Counted from the stretch's first letter, positions 40,475 to 51,144 are shown. The stretch is 64,000 nucleotides of DNA from Paraglaciecola polaris LMG 21857 (GCF_000315055.1 NZ_BAER01000017.1:124001-188000), one strand, 5' to 3'. Notes: generated from the sequence alone by a model not told the origin. Translations and numbers: made by a program.

Positions 40475-41992
40475 CTAATCTTGTTGCATGTTATGCATTT
40501 CAAGGTTGCTTAATTCGGTTTGAATGCCGGCGTTTTTCGCCCCTTCATTGCGAAGCGTATCGATACGCTCTAAATAACTTTGATCAACATCGCCAGTAAT
40601 ATAATTGCCATCAAATACCGACGTTTCAAATCGTCCAATGGCTGGGTTAAGCTCATTAACCGCCTCAACTAAATCACTGATATCTTGGAAAATAAGACCG
40701 TCTGCGCGGATCAAGTCACTGATTTCTTCAATCTCCCGGCCGTAGGCAATAAGCTCGTTCACTGACGGCATATCAATACCATACACGTTAGGGAAGCGTA
40801 TCTCTGGTGCGGCAGAGGCAAAATACACCTTCTTGGCACCTGACTCACGCGCCATGTCAATGATTTGCTCTGATGTGGTCCCGCGCACAATAGAGTCATC
40901 AACCAACAAGACGTTCTTACCTGCAAACTCTGACGGGATGGCGTTTAACTTACGGCGAACGGACTTACGACGCATGGTTTGGCCCGGCATGATAAACGTG
41001 CGACCAATGTAGCGATTTTTCACAAAACCCTGACGATATGGCAAATTCAGTTCTAGGGATATTTGTAACGCCACATCGGTGGATGTTTCTGGGATAGGGA
41101 TAACCACGTCTATGTCTAAATCAGCCCATTCGCGGGCTATTTTCTGCCCTAACTTACGTCCCATATTAACCCGGGACGCGTACACAGAAATGCCATCTAT
41201 AAACGAGTCAGGACGAGCAAAATACACAAATTCAAAAATACACGGTGCGTTGAATGCACCATGGGCACACTGCTGAGTATGTAACTCACCGTTTTCAGTG
41301 ACATAAATGGCTTCGCCTGGCGCAACGTCACGTATAAAAGTGAAACCCACCGCATCAAGTGCAACACTTTCTGAGGCGACCATGTACTCATCACCAAACT
41401 CAGTTTTGCGTTTACCCAATGCCAAAGGACGAATACCAAAAGGGTCTCTAAAGGCCAACATACCATTACCAATGATGGCTGCCACCACAGCATACGCGCC
41501 ACGTATTTTCTTGTGGACAGTCGTCACCGCTTTAAACACCTCTTCAGGCGTAAGGGTTAACCCTTCACAATTATGTAACTCATGGGCAATGATATTAAGC
41601 AGTAGTTCGGAGTCAGAGGTGGTGTTGATATGACGCTTTGCGACTCGGAAAACATCGTCTTTTAACTCGTGGGCATTAGTCAGATTACCATTATGGGCAA
41701 AGGCTATACCAAAGGGTGAGTTAACATAAAATGGCTGTGCTTCCGCTGAACTTGAGCTTCCAGCAGTAGGGTAACGCACATGACCGATACCCAATTGCCC
41801 TGTGAGTCGTTTCATGTGGCGAGTATGGAATACATCGCGAACCAGACCATTGTCTTTACGAAGATGAAATATGCCTTCATCTATGGTGACGATCCCAGCG
41901 GCATCTTGCCCCCGATGTTGCAACACAGTTAGTGCGTCATACAAAGATTGATTAACTGGGCTTTTACCTACGATTCCGACAATACCACACAT
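40475..41992 (-). CDS. purF: Amidophosphoribosyltransferase
   Basis: A 505-residue enzyme for the first step of purine synthesis, turning PRPP and glutamine into phosphoribosylamine. Met is followed by the nucleophilic Cys2 of the class II glutamine amidotransferase domain (MCGIVGIVG); the phosphoribosyltransferase domain holds the PRPP loop [16 protein letters not shown] near residue 365. Length equals E. coli PurF. It follows cvpA by 13 bases, as in E. coli. Confidence 0.97.
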   Translation of the reverse strand: MCGIVGIVGKSPVNQSLYDALTVLQHRGQDAAGIVTIDEGIFHLRKDNGLVRDVFHTRHMKRLTGQLGIGHVRYPTAGSSSSAEAQPFYVNSPFGIAFAHNGNLTNAHELKDDVFRVAKRHINTTSDSELLLNIIAHELHNCEGLTLTPEEVFKAVTTVHKKIRGAYAVVAAIIGNGMLAFRDPFGIRPLALGKRKTEFGDEYMVASESVALDAVGFTFIRDVAPGEAIYVTENGELHTQQCAHGAFNAPCIFEFVYFARPDSFIDGISVYASRVNMGRKLGQKIAREWADLDIDVVIPIPETSTDVALQISLELNLPYRQGFVKNRYIGRTFIMPGQTMRRKSVRRKLNAIPSEFAGKNVLLVDDSIVRGTTSEQIIDMARESGAKKVYFASAAPEIRFPNVYGIDMPSVNELIAYGREIEEISDLIRADGLIFQDISDLVEAVNELNPAIGRFETSVFDGNYITGDVDQSYLERIDTLRNEGAKNAGIQTELSNLEMHNMQQD

Positions 41993-42005
41993 GAGAGTTA
42001 CCTTT

Positions 42006-42494
42006 TTATACGGGTTTGATAAAGCTTGAGTTGCCTTGCAAATATTGAAAGAACCACTCTATAACTAAACTGAATTCTGGAATGAGCAATGATGTTTGCC
42101 ACGCGCTAGCATCTGCTAGAGGGGTAAATGTATCGAGGAAAAATAGCAAAGCGCTAACAATAAGCACACCTCGAAGCACACCAAAAATGGCACCTAATGC
42201 GCGGTCGGTGCCTGACAAGCCGGTATAATGAACCAACTGGGAAATTAAGTAATTGAGTAATCCACCAAGGATTAAGGTCACGACAAATAAGATAGCGATT
42301 GCCACACCATTACGTATGGTTTGATCATCTATGCTGGTAAGAAACGTCGCTAAGTCAGCGTAAAATCGGCTGGCAATAAAAAATGCACAAAACCAAACAG
42401 CCAACGAAATGGCTTCTTTGACAAATCCACGTATTAAACTGATAACCGTAGAGAGCAGAATCACACCGATGATGGCGTAGTCTATCCAGTTCAT
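42006..42494 (-). CDS. cvpA: CvpA family membrane protein
   Basis: A 162-residue membrane protein with four hydrophobic helices and the family start [26 protein letters not shown] just after. CvpA was named for colicin V production in E. coli and is linked to envelope stress, but its molecular job is unclear. It lies directly upstream of purF, as in E. coli. Confidence 0.93.
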   Translation of the reverse strand: MNWIDYAIIGVILLSTVISLIRGFVKEAISLAVWFCAFFIASRFYADLATFLTSIDDQTIRNGVAIAILFVVTLILGGLLNYLISQLVHYTGLSGTDRALGAIFGVLRGVLIVSALLFFLDTFTPLADASAWQTSLLIPEFSLVIEWFFQYLQGNSSFIKPV

Positions 42495-42631
42495 ATAAAT
42501 TGATAAATCCGCTGGTGATGCATAACGTGGGTTACTTGCCTAAACCCAACTTCATGACTCTAAATTCGCGCGCATACTACCAAAAATCATGGCTGAAATC
42601 TTGCTAATTTTTGCTTTTATAGGGAATCACA

Positions 42632-43249
42632 TCACTGAATGGTAAAAGGGGTCACCCGACCTTTTAAACGGGTCAGTTCAGTTAAGTTATTCAGCGATTT
42701 TTCTAAGCGGTCTTTTTGCAAGTCAGGTCCCACAAATACCTTGGTTAGTGTGCCGCTACTGGTTTGTACGGGTCGTGAAAAAGCACGATAGCCGCCTTTT
42801 TTCAACTTAGTCAGTAACTCTTGCACATTTTTTTTATGCCTAAATGTACCCAATTGCACGACCCAGCCAGCACCTTCTAGTAACGCCTGACTGTCTTCTA
42901 CTTGCGTATCAGACTCAATCGTTGATGGCGCTTGAGCTACACTTTGCTCAGTGGTATCAGGGACAGCGGCGGACACCTCGGAGGCTTCATTGGTTGACGT
43001 ATTCTGGTCTTGGTCGTCAATGGCTTTATCGTCAACAATTTCGATATCTCGGGTCGCGAGACCAACCACTTCTTCACTGGAAAAACCACCGGGTCTTTGC
43101 ACCGTTTTAACGGCGGGCCTTTTTGGAAGCTCGACAAAAAGCTCTTTTTCGCTTTGCGTTTTACCGCTCAATAAATCCGGTAAAAAAATCACCGCAACAG
43201 CCACAATAATAACAGTACCTATTAATCGGTTTTTCAACGCAGATGTCAC
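42632..43249 (-). CDS. dedD: SPOR-domain protein, DedD-like
   Basis: A 205-residue protein: short cytoplasmic start, one transmembrane helix (about 9-27), a Pro/Glu/Ser/Thr-rich linker and a C-terminal SPOR domain (about 128-203, WVVQLGTFRHKKNVQELLTK) that binds denuded septal peptidoglycan. The GTG start overlaps the folC stop by four bases (GTGA), indicating coupling. Position between folC and cvpA matches dedD of E. coli. Confidence 0.9.
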   Translation of the reverse strand: MTSALKNRLIGTVIIVAVAVIFLPDLLSGKTQSEKELFVELPKRPAVKTVQRPGGFSSEEVVGLATRDIEIVDDKAIDDQDQNTSTNEASEVSAAVPDTTEQSVAQAPSTIESDTQVEDSQALLEGAGWVVQLGTFRHKKNVQELLTKLKKGGYRAFSRPVQTSSGTLTKVFVGPDLQKDRLEKSLNNLTELTRLKGRVTPFTIQ

Positions 43250-44526
43250 TTGCTTAATCCTTTATTTGTTAACTTCAGAATGTCCGAAACGGTAAAAAAC
43301 GAACCGAAAACGACGATCAAATCTTGCTCTTGCGCTGATAATTTAGCCTGTTCAAACGCCTGAATAACAGAGTCAAACTCTAACACCTTTTGTGCATTAC
43401 CTAATACCGATTTAATTTCTGAAGCGCTAGCCCCTCTAGGCACATCTAGCGAGCCCAACATCCAATGCCCATCCAGTACAGAAAAACCCTTTAAGCTGGC
43501 GCGAATATCTTTGTCTTTGAGCATACCGACCACCAGATAAAGCTTATTATAGCTAAGCATGCGGATCTGTTTTAGCAAGTACGCGGTTGCATGGGGATTA
43601 TGCGCCACATCGACCATCACAGTCGGTGACTGAGCAATATACTGACATCGGCCTGGCAAACGTGTGTTTTCTATAATGTGAGTCAGTTGAGAATGATTTA
43701 AGTGCAATTCAAGCAGTTGAATAACCTGTAAGCCAGTGGATACGTTTTGCGCCGGAATATGCGGTGATGGCAACCCAGTATAACTTACCTGATCATTTTG
43801 CCAATCGAATTGGTTTTGCCCCAGATGATAATCAAAATCCTGATGCTGCCAATATGCATTGGCATTTAGCCGAGAAATAGCGTTAATTAATCCGTTGTAC
43901 TTTATCGGCTCACCCAACACAACAGGGATCCCTGCTCGCATTATACCTGCCTTTTCCACCGCCACTTGCTCTTTGGTGTCTCCAAGCCAATCTTGATGAT
44001 CCAAATCAATGCTAGTAATAACTGCAATATCTGGTGACACTACATTCACCGCATCTAAGCGGCCGCCTAACCCTACTTCGAGTAACGCCACGTCTACATT
44101 TGCATCGTGAACCAGTTTAAGACCGGCTAACGTACCAAATTCAAAATAGGTAAGGGGTATTTCACCTCGTGCTCGCTCAACGGCTTGAAAAGCCAAACAA
44201 TGCGCTTGCTCTTCTGCGTCTTGTCCTTGAATACGAACCCGTTCAGTGTAGTGAATAAGGTGCGGCGAGCTATATACCCCTACCCGTCTACCTGCCGTTA
44301 GGCACGCTTGTTCAAGAAAAGCGCATGTGGTGCCTTTGCCATTGGTACCGGCAACGGTTACGACCGTTTGGTCTGAAAATGAAATATCAAGTCGTTTGAA
44401 TACCTCGGCAACGCGCTCTAGGCCCATTGAGATATTTTTTGGATGTAAAGTACTGAGATGGTTAAGCCATTCATTTAAAGACCAGGCCTCAATATTTGAG
44501 GCCTGTTTAGAAGATAATATTGTCAT
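43246..44526 (-). CDS. folC: Bifunctional folylpolyglutamate / dihydrofolate synthase
   Basis: A 426-residue Mur-ligase-like enzyme that adds glutamate to dihydropteroate and folates. The P-loop is VAGTNGKGTTCAFLE near residue 60; LEVGLGGRLDAVNVV and DHQDWLGDT are typical, as is VDVAHNPHA near residue 310. Length fits FolC. It starts 15 bases after accD and overlaps dedD. Confidence 0.95.
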   Translation of the reverse strand: MTILSSKQASNIEAWSLNEWLNHLSTLHPKNISMGLERVAEVFKRLDISFSDQTVVTVAGTNGKGTTCAFLEQACLTAGRRVGVYSSPHLIHYTERVRIQGQDAEEQAHCLAFQAVERARGEIPLTYFEFGTLAGLKLVHDANVDVALLEVGLGGRLDAVNVVSPDIAVITSIDLDHQDWLGDTKEQVAVEKAGIMRAGIPVVLGEPIKYNGLINAISRLNANAYWQHQDFDYHLGQNQFDWQNDQVSYTGLPSPHIPAQNVSTGLQVIQLLELHLNHSQLTHIIENTRLPGRCQYIAQSPTVMVDVAHNPHATAYLLKQIRMLSYNKLYLVVGMLKDKDIRASLKGFSVLDGHWMLGSLDVPRGASASEIKSVLGNAQKVLEFDSVIQAFEQAKLSAQEQDLIVVFGSFFTVSDILKLTNKGLSK

Positions 44527-44541
44527 TAACGTACTGGAGTA

Positions 44542-45390
44542 TTAAGTGTGTTGATGGTGCAATTTCGATAACATTGCATGTAGACGATCGCGCATTTCAC
44601 GGCGGTCGATGATAGCGTCAATCGCCCCCTTCTCTAATAAAAACTCACTGCGCTGAAAGCCTTCAGGTAAGGTTTCACGTACGGTTTGTTCAATAACTCT
44701 AGGTCCAGCAAAGCCAATCAAAGCTTTAGGCTCAGCAACATTCACATCACCTAACATAGCTAAACTCGCTGAAACACCGCCCATGGTAGGATCGGTCAGC
44801 ACAGAGATATAAGGTAAGCCTTTTTCACTCATTTTCGCTAATGCGGCACTGGTTTTAGCCATTTGCATCAAAGACAACAAGGCCTCTTGCATACGTGCCC
44901 CACCGCTGGTTGAAAAGCAAATCAACGGCATATTGTGCTCTAAACAGGCATCGACTGCTTTAACAAAGCGTGCACCCACAACGGATGCCATAGAGCCACC
45001 CATAAAGGCAAATTCAAAAGCTGCAACCGCAACGGGCATACCCTTTAGTTTCCCTTTCATGACCACCATCGCATCTTTTTCATTGGTGGACTTTTGTGCA
45101 GCGACAAGGCGATCTTTGTATTTTTTTGAGTCTTTAAATTTGAGTAAATCTTTTGGCTCAAGCTCTGCACCTAATTCAACACGCTCACCTTGATCTAAAA
45201 ATTGGTTCAACCGAACTCGCGCAGAGACGCGCATGTGATGATTACACTTAGGACAAACGCCCAACTGTTTTTCTAGCTCAGTTTTATATAGAACCGCATC
45301 ACACTGGGCGCACTTAGTCCAAATACCTTCAGGCACATTACTTTTAGTGGGTGATTTAGTACGCGGTAATATCTTTTCAATCCAACTCAT
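44542..45390 (-). CDS. accD: Acetyl-CoA carboxylase carboxyltransferase subunit beta
   Basis: A 282-residue subunit that, with AccA, transfers the carboxyl group from biotin to acetyl-CoA in fatty-acid synthesis. The N-terminal zinc ribbon has Cys27, Cys30, Cys46 and Cys49; the crotonase-fold core includes SASVVGARF-like sequence and [20 protein letters not shown]. It is the first gene of accD-folC-dedD-cvpA-purF; truA lies further upstream. Confidence 0.96.
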   Translation of the reverse strand: MSWIEKILPRTKSPTKSNVPEGIWTKCAQCDAVLYKTELEKQLGVCPKCNHHMRVSARVRLNQFLDQGERVELGAELEPKDLLKFKDSKKYKDRLVAAQKSTNEKDAMVVMKGKLKGMPVAVAAFEFAFMGGSMASVVGARFVKAVDACLEHNMPLICFSTSGGARMQEALLSLMQMAKTSAALAKMSEKGLPYISVLTDPTMGGVSASLAMLGDVNVAEPKALIGFAGPRVIEQTVRETLPEGFQRSEFLLEKGAIDAIIDRREMRDRLHAMLSKLHHQHT

Positions 45391-45527
45391 TACATTAAAC
45401 CTTCTTGGGCAATCATATCGTTGTTTTTATTAAGGATATGCAACGACAGACGCAACGATTAATTTTCTAGGCACATTTAAACCGTATTAAAACACAGTTA
45501 TCGAAAGTTACGAAAATAAAACTGGTC

Positions 45528-46319
45528 TTAGAAGTCATCGGTTAAAAACAATGGGCCCATTTTCAAACTCGGTAACGCAAACGTTTCTGGGTAAGTGACA
45601 TGGACTAAATACAGGCCGTTGGGCAATGCAGTAATGCCTGCTTGTGTACGGTCTTTCACCTCAAGTAATTCATCAACCCACTCAATAGGCTTTTCCTTGT
45701 GGCCTATGGCGACTAGAGTGCCGGTAATGTTACGTACCATATGATGCAAAAATGCATTGGCTTTTACGTCTATAACTATATAGTCACCCATACGTTTAAC
45801 TCGTATATGGGACATAGTTCGAGTGGCCGTTTTTGCTTGGCAGTTGACGGCTCTGAATGAACTAAAATCATGTTTACCCACCAGTTTTTGGGCTGCTTGA
45901 TGCATCAATTCGTGATCAAGGTCGCCGTAAATATGAGTAACGCCGTTGGCTAAAATAGCGCTGCGCAATGTACTGTTATAAATAATATAACGATAACGTC
46001 TGGCGGTAGCAGAGAAACGTGCGTGAAAGTCATCAGGCACAGATTTTACCCAACGCACCGAGACTGTGTCTGGAAGGTAGGTATTGACACCTAATGTCCA
46101 AGCACGATCAGGGCGTTGACTGCTCGTTTCAAAATGTATAACTTGACCTGTCGCATGTACACCTGCATCTGTGCGCCCAGCACAAATAACACGTATAGGT
46201 TCGTTAGCAATACGCGTTAAGGCTTCCTCTAAGTGTTGTTGCACACTTATGACTTCGTTCTGCCTTTGCCAGCCATGAAAACGGGCACCATCGTATTCAA
46301 CCCCTAACGCTATTCGCAT
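45528..46319 (-). CDS. truA: tRNA pseudouridine(38-40) synthase
   Basis: A 263-residue TruA that modifies the anticodon stem-loop. The catalytic Asp51 sits in [15 protein letters not shown], and [15 protein letters not shown] near residue 205 is typical. Length is normal. The 137 bases to accD leave room for a separate accD promoter, and a strong terminator separates truA from the glrR operon upstream. Confidence 0.95.
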   Translation of the reverse strand: MRIALGVEYDGARFHGWQRQNEVISVQQHLEEALTRIANEPIRVICAGRTDAGVHATGQVIHFETSSQRPDRAWTLGVNTYLPDTVSVRWVKSVPDDFHARFSATARRYRYIIYNSTLRSAILANGVTHIYGDLDHELMHQAAQKLVGKHDFSSFRAVNCQAKTATRTMSHIRVKRMGDYIVIDVKANAFLHHMVRNITGTLVAIGHKEKPIEWVDELLEVKDRTQAGITALPNGLYLVHVTYPETFALPSLKMGPLFLTDDF

Positions 46320-46446
46320 TTAGCTATCAACCCCTTTAATAAATTGCTGCGTATTGTAAGGCAGGAAATAAAAATGTGTAGCACTAATCCGACTTCACTT
46401 TAATCGAGCGCCTAATAGGAGATGGTCAAACTGGGCGCTAGAAGCA

Positions 46447-46476
46447 AAAAACGCGAATAGTCTCATTCGCGTTTTT
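46447..46476 (-). terminator. Terminator of the glrK-qseG-glrR operon
   Basis: A perfect 12-bp stem AAAAACGCGAAT (46447-46458) and ATTCGCGTTTTT (46465-46476) with an AGTCTC loop, 26 bases past the glrR stop. A/T runs on both sides. Confidence 0.92.
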
Positions 46477-46501
46477 ATTTTTTAAGCATTTACGTTAGAC
46501 A

Positions 46502-47851
46502 CTACTCGTGCTTAAAGTCCGTTGAATGCAAGTCATGCTTTTTCATCAATTTATGCAGATCAGTTCGGTTACGCCCAGCAATTTCAGCCGCCCGGGTAAC
46601 ATTACCATCGGTCATTTTAAGCAATTTTAATAAGTAACTCTGCTCAAATGCATCCCGAGCCTCGGTTAGTGTGGGCCACTTTTGCTCTGACGTAGATAAC
46701 GCTTGCTCAACCAAGTGAACAGCAATAACAGAGGTTTGTGTTAACGCTACACATTGCTCAACAACGTTGACTAACTGGCGTACATTACCAGGCCATAATT
46801 CGGTCGTTAACAGTTGCATCGCATCATCAGAGAAACGACTAACACGTACTTCATGGCGTTCAGCGCTTTTTTTCAATAAGTAGCGTGCCAATAAAGGAAT
46901 ATCTTCAGAGCGCTCACGCAAAGTCGGCAAGGTCAAATTCACCACATTTAAGCGGTAGTAAAGATCTTCACGGAAGTTACCTTCGCTCATCTCAGTGGTC
47001 AGATTTTTGTGCGTCGCCGAAATAATACGTACATCCACAGGGATCTGTTTACTGCTGCCCACAGGACGTATCACCTGCTCTTGTAGCGCACGTAACAGCT
47101 TAACTTGTAACGGTGTAGGCATATCGCCTATTTCGTCTAAAAACAGCGTTCCACCATCGGCTTCACGAAATAAACCTTGATGCTCATTCACCGCTCCGGT
47201 AAACGCACCTTTGGCATGGCCAAACAACTCAGATTCCAATAAGTTTTCTGGCAACGCGCCACAGTTAATGGCTACAAAGGGTTTGCTGGCCCGTTTACTG
47301 GCTTTGTGGATCGCATTAGCCAATAACTCTTTACCTGTGCCACTTGCCCCACTGACCAATACGCTGACATCACGCTGCGCCACACGATGGGCTTGGTCGA
47401 GCAGTTGTTCCATTTGCATGGAGCGCGTGATAATTTGCTCCCGCCAATCGCCGGTCTGTGACCCCTGACTTTGACTGACCGCTTTAGCTAATAGATCTCG
47501 TAGCTCAGTATGATCAATTGGCTTAGTTAAAAATCCAAATACGCCTCTTTGCGTCGCTTCTACTGCATCTTGGATCGTGCCATGGGCCGTCATTAAAATA
47601 ACCGGAAGGTCTTTGCCGAGGGACATAATCTCTTCGAATAAGCTTAATCCGTCTAAACCTGGCATTCTTAGGTCGCTCAATACCACATCAAAATTTTGGG
47701 TATTCATCAAACGCAGGGCGTCTTTACCACCTTCTGCACTTTGCACACTGTAGCCTTCACCTTCTAAGCGTATGGCCATCAAACGTAGTAAACTCTCGTC
47801 ATCATCGACGAGCAATATCTGTGGCTTTAACGACGCTTCAACTTTACTCAC
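46502..47851 (-). CDS. glrR: Sigma-54-dependent response regulator GlrR (QseF)
   Basis: A 449-residue NtrC-type activator. The receiver domain has the acidic pair in LVDDDES and phospho-acceptor Asp60; the AAA+ domain has Walker A GASGTGKE, the sigma-54 loop GAFTGA, and Walker B GGTLFLDEIGD; a Fis-type HTH (GNVTRAAEIAGRNRTDLHK) ends it. In enterobacteria GlrR drives the small RNA glmY. The start is GTG, overlapping the qseG stop by four bases. Confidence 0.93.
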   Translation of the reverse strand: MSKVEASLKPQILLVDDDESLLRLMAIRLEGEGYSVQSAEGGKDALRLMNTQNFDVVLSDLRMPGLDGLSLFEEIMSLGKDLPVILMTAHGTIQDAVEATQRGVFGFLTKPIDHTELRDLLAKAVSQSQGSQTGDWREQIITRSMQMEQLLDQAHRVAQRDVSVLVSGASGTGKELLANAIHKASKRASKPFVAINCGALPENLLESELFGHAKGAFTGAVNEHQGLFREADGGTLFLDEIGDMPTPLQVKLLRALQEQVIRPVGSSKQIPVDVRIISATHKNLTTEMSEGNFREDLYYRLNVVNLTLPTLRERSEDIPLLARYLLKKSAERHEVRVSRFSDDAMQLLTTELWPGNVRQLVNVVEQCVALTQTSVIAVHLVEQALSTSEQKWPTLTEARDAFEQSYLLKLLKMTDGNVTRAAEIAGRNRTDLHKLMKKHDLHSTDFKHE

Positions 47852-48450
47852 TTAGGATCTCCTTTAGCGTTATCCATAATCGATGCTTCAATCTTTAAAA
47901 GCTGCTCAATTTGGCTGCGCTGTTGTTCGATTTGTTCTTGTTGTTGATCAACTAACTCTTGTTGCTCTTCAATTCGTATTGACTGGCCACCATTAATTTT
48001 ACTTAACGTCACCACTGCCGATTCTGACTCAAGTAATTCTTGGCTAGGGTGATAGACCATGACACTGAGGATTTCTTGCATACCACCATCAAGATCTTTA
48101 ATCAGGTTTAACGCCCATGACTGTGAACGTAACTTATCTTGATAGGGAGTATCTTTGCCTTGGCAAAGTAAAATTTTACGTAGCTGGTCCTGAGGACTAG
48201 TGGATAACAGCGCTATTTCGGCTTTACGTTGTGCCCAGGTCATTTCATCTATGTCTAACCAGTAACTCAACCAATAATTAACATCACAATTATGTTCAAC
48301 CGAGGCGTCTGGAGATTGATATAAGCAGAAAGTCCTTTCATTGCTGATGTCGCTCTGAACATACTGGGTATCGTTCTCAGGTAGTAATTTACAACCAGAT
48401 AAACTTAGAACGAATAAGCTTATCCCTGCTTTTATTATATTGGCACTCAT
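47848..48450 (-). CDS. qseG: QseG-like outer-membrane lipoprotein
   Basis: A 200-residue lipoprotein. I start at the ATG at 48448-48450, which shares a base with the glrK stop and gives a signal peptide with lipobox LSGC (Cys20). The C-terminal third is a Gln/Glu-rich coiled coil (about 150-190). The middle position between kinase and regulator genes identifies it as the QseG equivalent, which in E. coli interacts with the kinase's periplasmic part. Sequence similarity alone would be weak evidence. Confidence 0.8.
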   Translation of the reverse strand: MSANIIKAGISLFVLSLSGCKLLPENDTQYVQSDISNERTFCLYQSPDASVEHNCDVNYWLSYWLDIDEMTWAQRKAEIALLSTSPQDQLRKILLCQGKDTPYQDKLRSQSWALNLIKDLDGGMQEILSVMVYHPSQELLESESAVVTLSKINGGQSIRIEEQQELVDQQQEQIEQQRSQIEQLLKIEASIMDNAKGDPK

Positions 48451-49853
48451 TATTTTTTCTCGCTTAAGGGGATCGAAACGCGGAAGCACACATCCGCGTA
48501 ATCCACGTCGACAATTTCAACTTTACCACGCATCATACGCGCACAATCGGCAACGATCGACAACCCTAACCCTGAACCAATAATACGATCATTTCGTTTG
48601 CCGTCACCGCGATTGAAAGGTTCAAATAAAATAGCTCTTTGTTCCGGCGAAATTTTTTGTCCACGGTTCGCCACATCTAATATTTGCACATGTTCCTGTT
48701 GATACAATTTAATGTTAATAGGGCGTCCTTTGCTGCCGTGTGCAATCGCATTAGACAGTAAATTATCGAGTATACGGCGGAACAAATTAGCATCTGCATA
48801 CACTTGTGATAATTCAATTTTAGTCGCTAACTCATGTTTATTCTGTTGCAGTGCTAAGCGATTATCAGTGATAAACTCATCCATGAAAGTCGGTGTTTTA
48901 AACCATTGAAAATCAGGTTTGGCTTGTTGTAATAATAAATTGTAATCGAGCAATTGCATGATCAAGGTATTCAGCCTGTCCGTACTGCTATTGAGCAATG
49001 ACATGACTTCCATTTGCCGATCGTTTAATTCTCCCACCACCTGCTCGGTTAATAATGAGCAGCCTTCCTTGATACTTGCCAGCGGAGTCTTTAGTTCGTG
49101 GGAGGCGTGGCGCAATAAAGCATGCCGCAAATGCTCTAGCTGAGTCAGACGGTCAGCCAGACGGTGTAACTTGCGTTCAACCAAAATAAGTTCTTTTGGT
49201 CCTGAATTAGAAATCTCCGGTAACTCGTCTTCTTGTTGAGAAATAGCTTGGATCACATGTTCCAATTTACGCACCGGTCTTAAAATCAGCTGACTGCCAA
49301 AGATAATCAATAACAAGCTAATGCTCACCAGTAGCGCCGTCAACCACGCTTGGGTTTGCTGCACCGAGCTAACATACGCTTGACGCTTTTTGATCCTATC
49401 ATCCAGCAGTGAATCAACACTCTGTCCTAATTCAGTCAATGCTCGGCGAAACTCTGCCAGCTGCGCGTCGAGCAGCAATTGATCGCTCAATCGGTCATAA
49501 CTACGAAACCATCTCAGGCGCTCAGTCAACACATTGCATTCTTCAGAACCGTCGAGTTGCAGACATAAGCTATCAAGTGACTCGCTAAAACGCTGAATGT
49601 ATTTATCGGACAGTTCTTTCAGTTCGGCCTTGTCTAAAACGTGGTACTGACGGATAAGGCGCTCAATGTCCACTGAAAAACTCTCAAGACTATTGACTTG
49701 CCGCACCATAGCAACAGAAAACTCGGCTTCGTTAGTGGCGATTTCGCCCATTCTGCCTAGGGTTATTTGGCTGTGCCACAACAGTACCACAAGCGGTACC
49801 AACACAAGAGCAAAGCTGACTAACGTAAGCTGGCGTAACGATCCGAGCTGCAT
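48450..49853 (-). CDS. glrK: Sensor histidine kinase GlrK (QseE)
   Basis: A 467-residue membrane kinase. Two transmembrane helices (about 10-28 and 170-190) bracket a helical periplasmic domain of about 140 residues, followed by a HAMP-like linker, the H box HASHELKTPLASIKEG (His252) and a HATPase with IGSGLGLSIV. I use the ATG at 49851-49853, with AGGA seven bases upstream, not the TTG at 49868. It pairs with GlrR. Confidence 0.92.
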   Translation of the reverse strand: MQLGSLRQLTLVSFALVLVPLVVLLWHSQITLGRMGEIATNEAEFSVAMVRQVNSLESFSVDIERLIRQYHVLDKAELKELSDKYIQRFSESLDSLCLQLDGSEECNVLTERLRWFRSYDRLSDQLLLDAQLAEFRRALTELGQSVDSLLDDRIKKRQAYVSSVQQTQAWLTALLVSISLLLIIFGSQLILRPVRKLEHVIQAISQQEDELPEISNSGPKELILVERKLHRLADRLTQLEHLRHALLRHASHELKTPLASIKEGCSLLTEQVVGELNDRQMEVMSLLNSSTDRLNTLIMQLLDYNLLLQQAKPDFQWFKTPTFMDEFITDNRLALQQNKHELATKIELSQVYADANLFRRILDNLLSNAIAHGSKGRPINIKLYQQEHVQILDVANRGQKISPEQRAILFEPFNRGDGKRNDRIIGSGLGLSIVADCARMMRGKVEIVDVDYADVCFRVSIPLSEKK

Positions 49854-49964
49854 TGGCAATCCTATCAATCTAATCCTTCCTAATTCGCCAGCATAATAAC
49901 AAAAGGTTGTGCCACTAGGCAGAAAATATCACTGGCTGCCTCCAGATGAGTGCTGAATGTCGAC

Positions 49965-50232
49965 TCAGTTCAAGCCGTGACCGTGAGAGCGCCGTAAATG
50001 CACCGAGGTTAATTCATGACGGCTAATAATACCGTCACCGTTAATGTCTATGCGGCTAAATGATTCAAGAATGAAAGGGTCAGCAACGGCCTCTTTTATG
50101 GATATTTGACCATCGGCATTTTTTGTCCAGACGTTGCAGAATGTCGTCTTGAGATTGATGGGGAATGGCATAAGCGGGAATGCTCAGCAAGCTAAAGGAT
50201 AAGGTAATAAGTAAGGGGTAAACAGCTTTCAT
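49965..50232 (-). pseudogene. Secreted EF-hand protein with a one-base frameshift
   Basis: From the ATG at 50230-50232 the frame gives a signal peptide (residues 1-22, ending PAYA) and IPHQSQDDILQRLDK, then goes out of frame at a run of six A residues (plus-strand T-run 50119-50124). Removing one A joins it to the other frame and completes an 88-residue protein with two canonical EF-hand loops, DKNADGQISIKE and DINGDGIISRHE. The change falls inside the first loop. It may be a true mutation, a sequencing error or, less likely, slippage. Intact relatives are small calcium-binding periplasmic proteins. Confidence 0.8.
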
Positions 50233-50694
50233 GGGGTTAACATCCAATGCAATGTGGCAAAAAAGGGGTTCATTGTAAAAATGATGAGTGGCATCCATGC
50301 CTTGCAGTAAGCGCGGCCCGTAAGCTCAGCTAAAAAAGATAAGAGTCATTAGTTGCAAACGCCATCGCAGCCAATAACAGTATTAGTCTTGACCATTATC
50401 ATTTTCACCGTACTCGCTATCCGTGGATTATTCCCGAGGAACCAGTCGAGATAAGCACGATTACGACCTTCGTATAACAAGTTTCAAGCCAACAATAAAA
50501 AACCATTAAGTATCATATGGATATGAAAATTCGGTGGGGTATTTTTGCTACAAACACTGGGGTTGTGTCGCGAATATAATACATCTAGCACAATGTGATT
50601 AACATTCATCCTCAATCGCTTTAGAAAGGAGCTATCCTTATCAATTTACGCCGCGGCTTCATGTCTTATATTTGCAACACCATGCAAGTAGCGG
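50233..50694. other. Gene-free stretch
   Basis: About 460 bases upstream of the EF-hand gene and beyond the TerB stop. A TATAAT at about 50573 and an AAAGGAG at about 50621 on the plus strand are not followed by a usable start codon; the frame there is short and unrecognisable. No terminator or RNA gene was identified. Confidence 0.4.
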
Positions 50695-51144
50695 TTAAAG
50701 CTGTCCTGCTGCGTCGAGTTTACTTTTAATAAATTGGCTGTGGGGAATGTATAACAGGTCGGCAATTTTCCTGATCAAGTACTCTTCTTCGGGGTCCAGA
50801 ACGCTATCAGCATAGGCTATTTTCCATAAACCATCGATGATGCCGCGCTTCTGCTCGCCAGAGCTCACATCATTGATCACTCGAGTGAATTGCGCAAAGT
50901 CTGTGGCTTCAGCCGCTTTGTCTTTGGTTAGATTAAGTAGCTCGCTTAACTGGCTCTCACCTAAGGAAAAGTGACAACGCAATACTTGTTCGTATGCTTC
51001 TTGCTCTTGATCAGTAAACTCGCCGTCGGCACGCATCAATTCATACAATATTACAGCGGTCGCCACTTCTTGGCTGTTCCCCTGCCCTGATTGTATTTCT
51101 TGACGCGTTATCTCTTCAAACCAATTAACCAATTTAGTGATCAT
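50695..51144 (-). CDS. TerB-family protein
   Basis: A 149-residue helical protein of the TerB/DjlA-N fold. Acidic pairs typical of the family appear in MRADGEFTDQEQEAYEQVLR and YADSVLDPEEEYLIRKIADL. Such stand-alone proteins are often annotated as tellurite resistance, but no other ter gene is present, so that role should not be assumed. Single gene. Confidence 0.85.
   Translation of the reverse strand: MITKLVNWFEEITRQEIQSGQGNSQEVATAVILYELMRADGEFTDQEQEAYEQVLRCHFSLGESQLSELLNLTKDKAAEATDFAQFTRVINDVSSGEQKRGIIDGLWKIAYADSVLDPEEEYLIRKIADLLYIPHSQFIKSKLDAAGQL

Noticed and set aside
50573-50697. TATAAT plus AAAGGAG suggesting a small gene
   Set aside because: No ATG, GTG or TTG at proper spacing; the later short frame is unrecognisable.
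50695-51144. Tellurite resistance locus
   Set aside because: Only a lone TerB-fold protein is present, with no terA, terC, terD or terZ.
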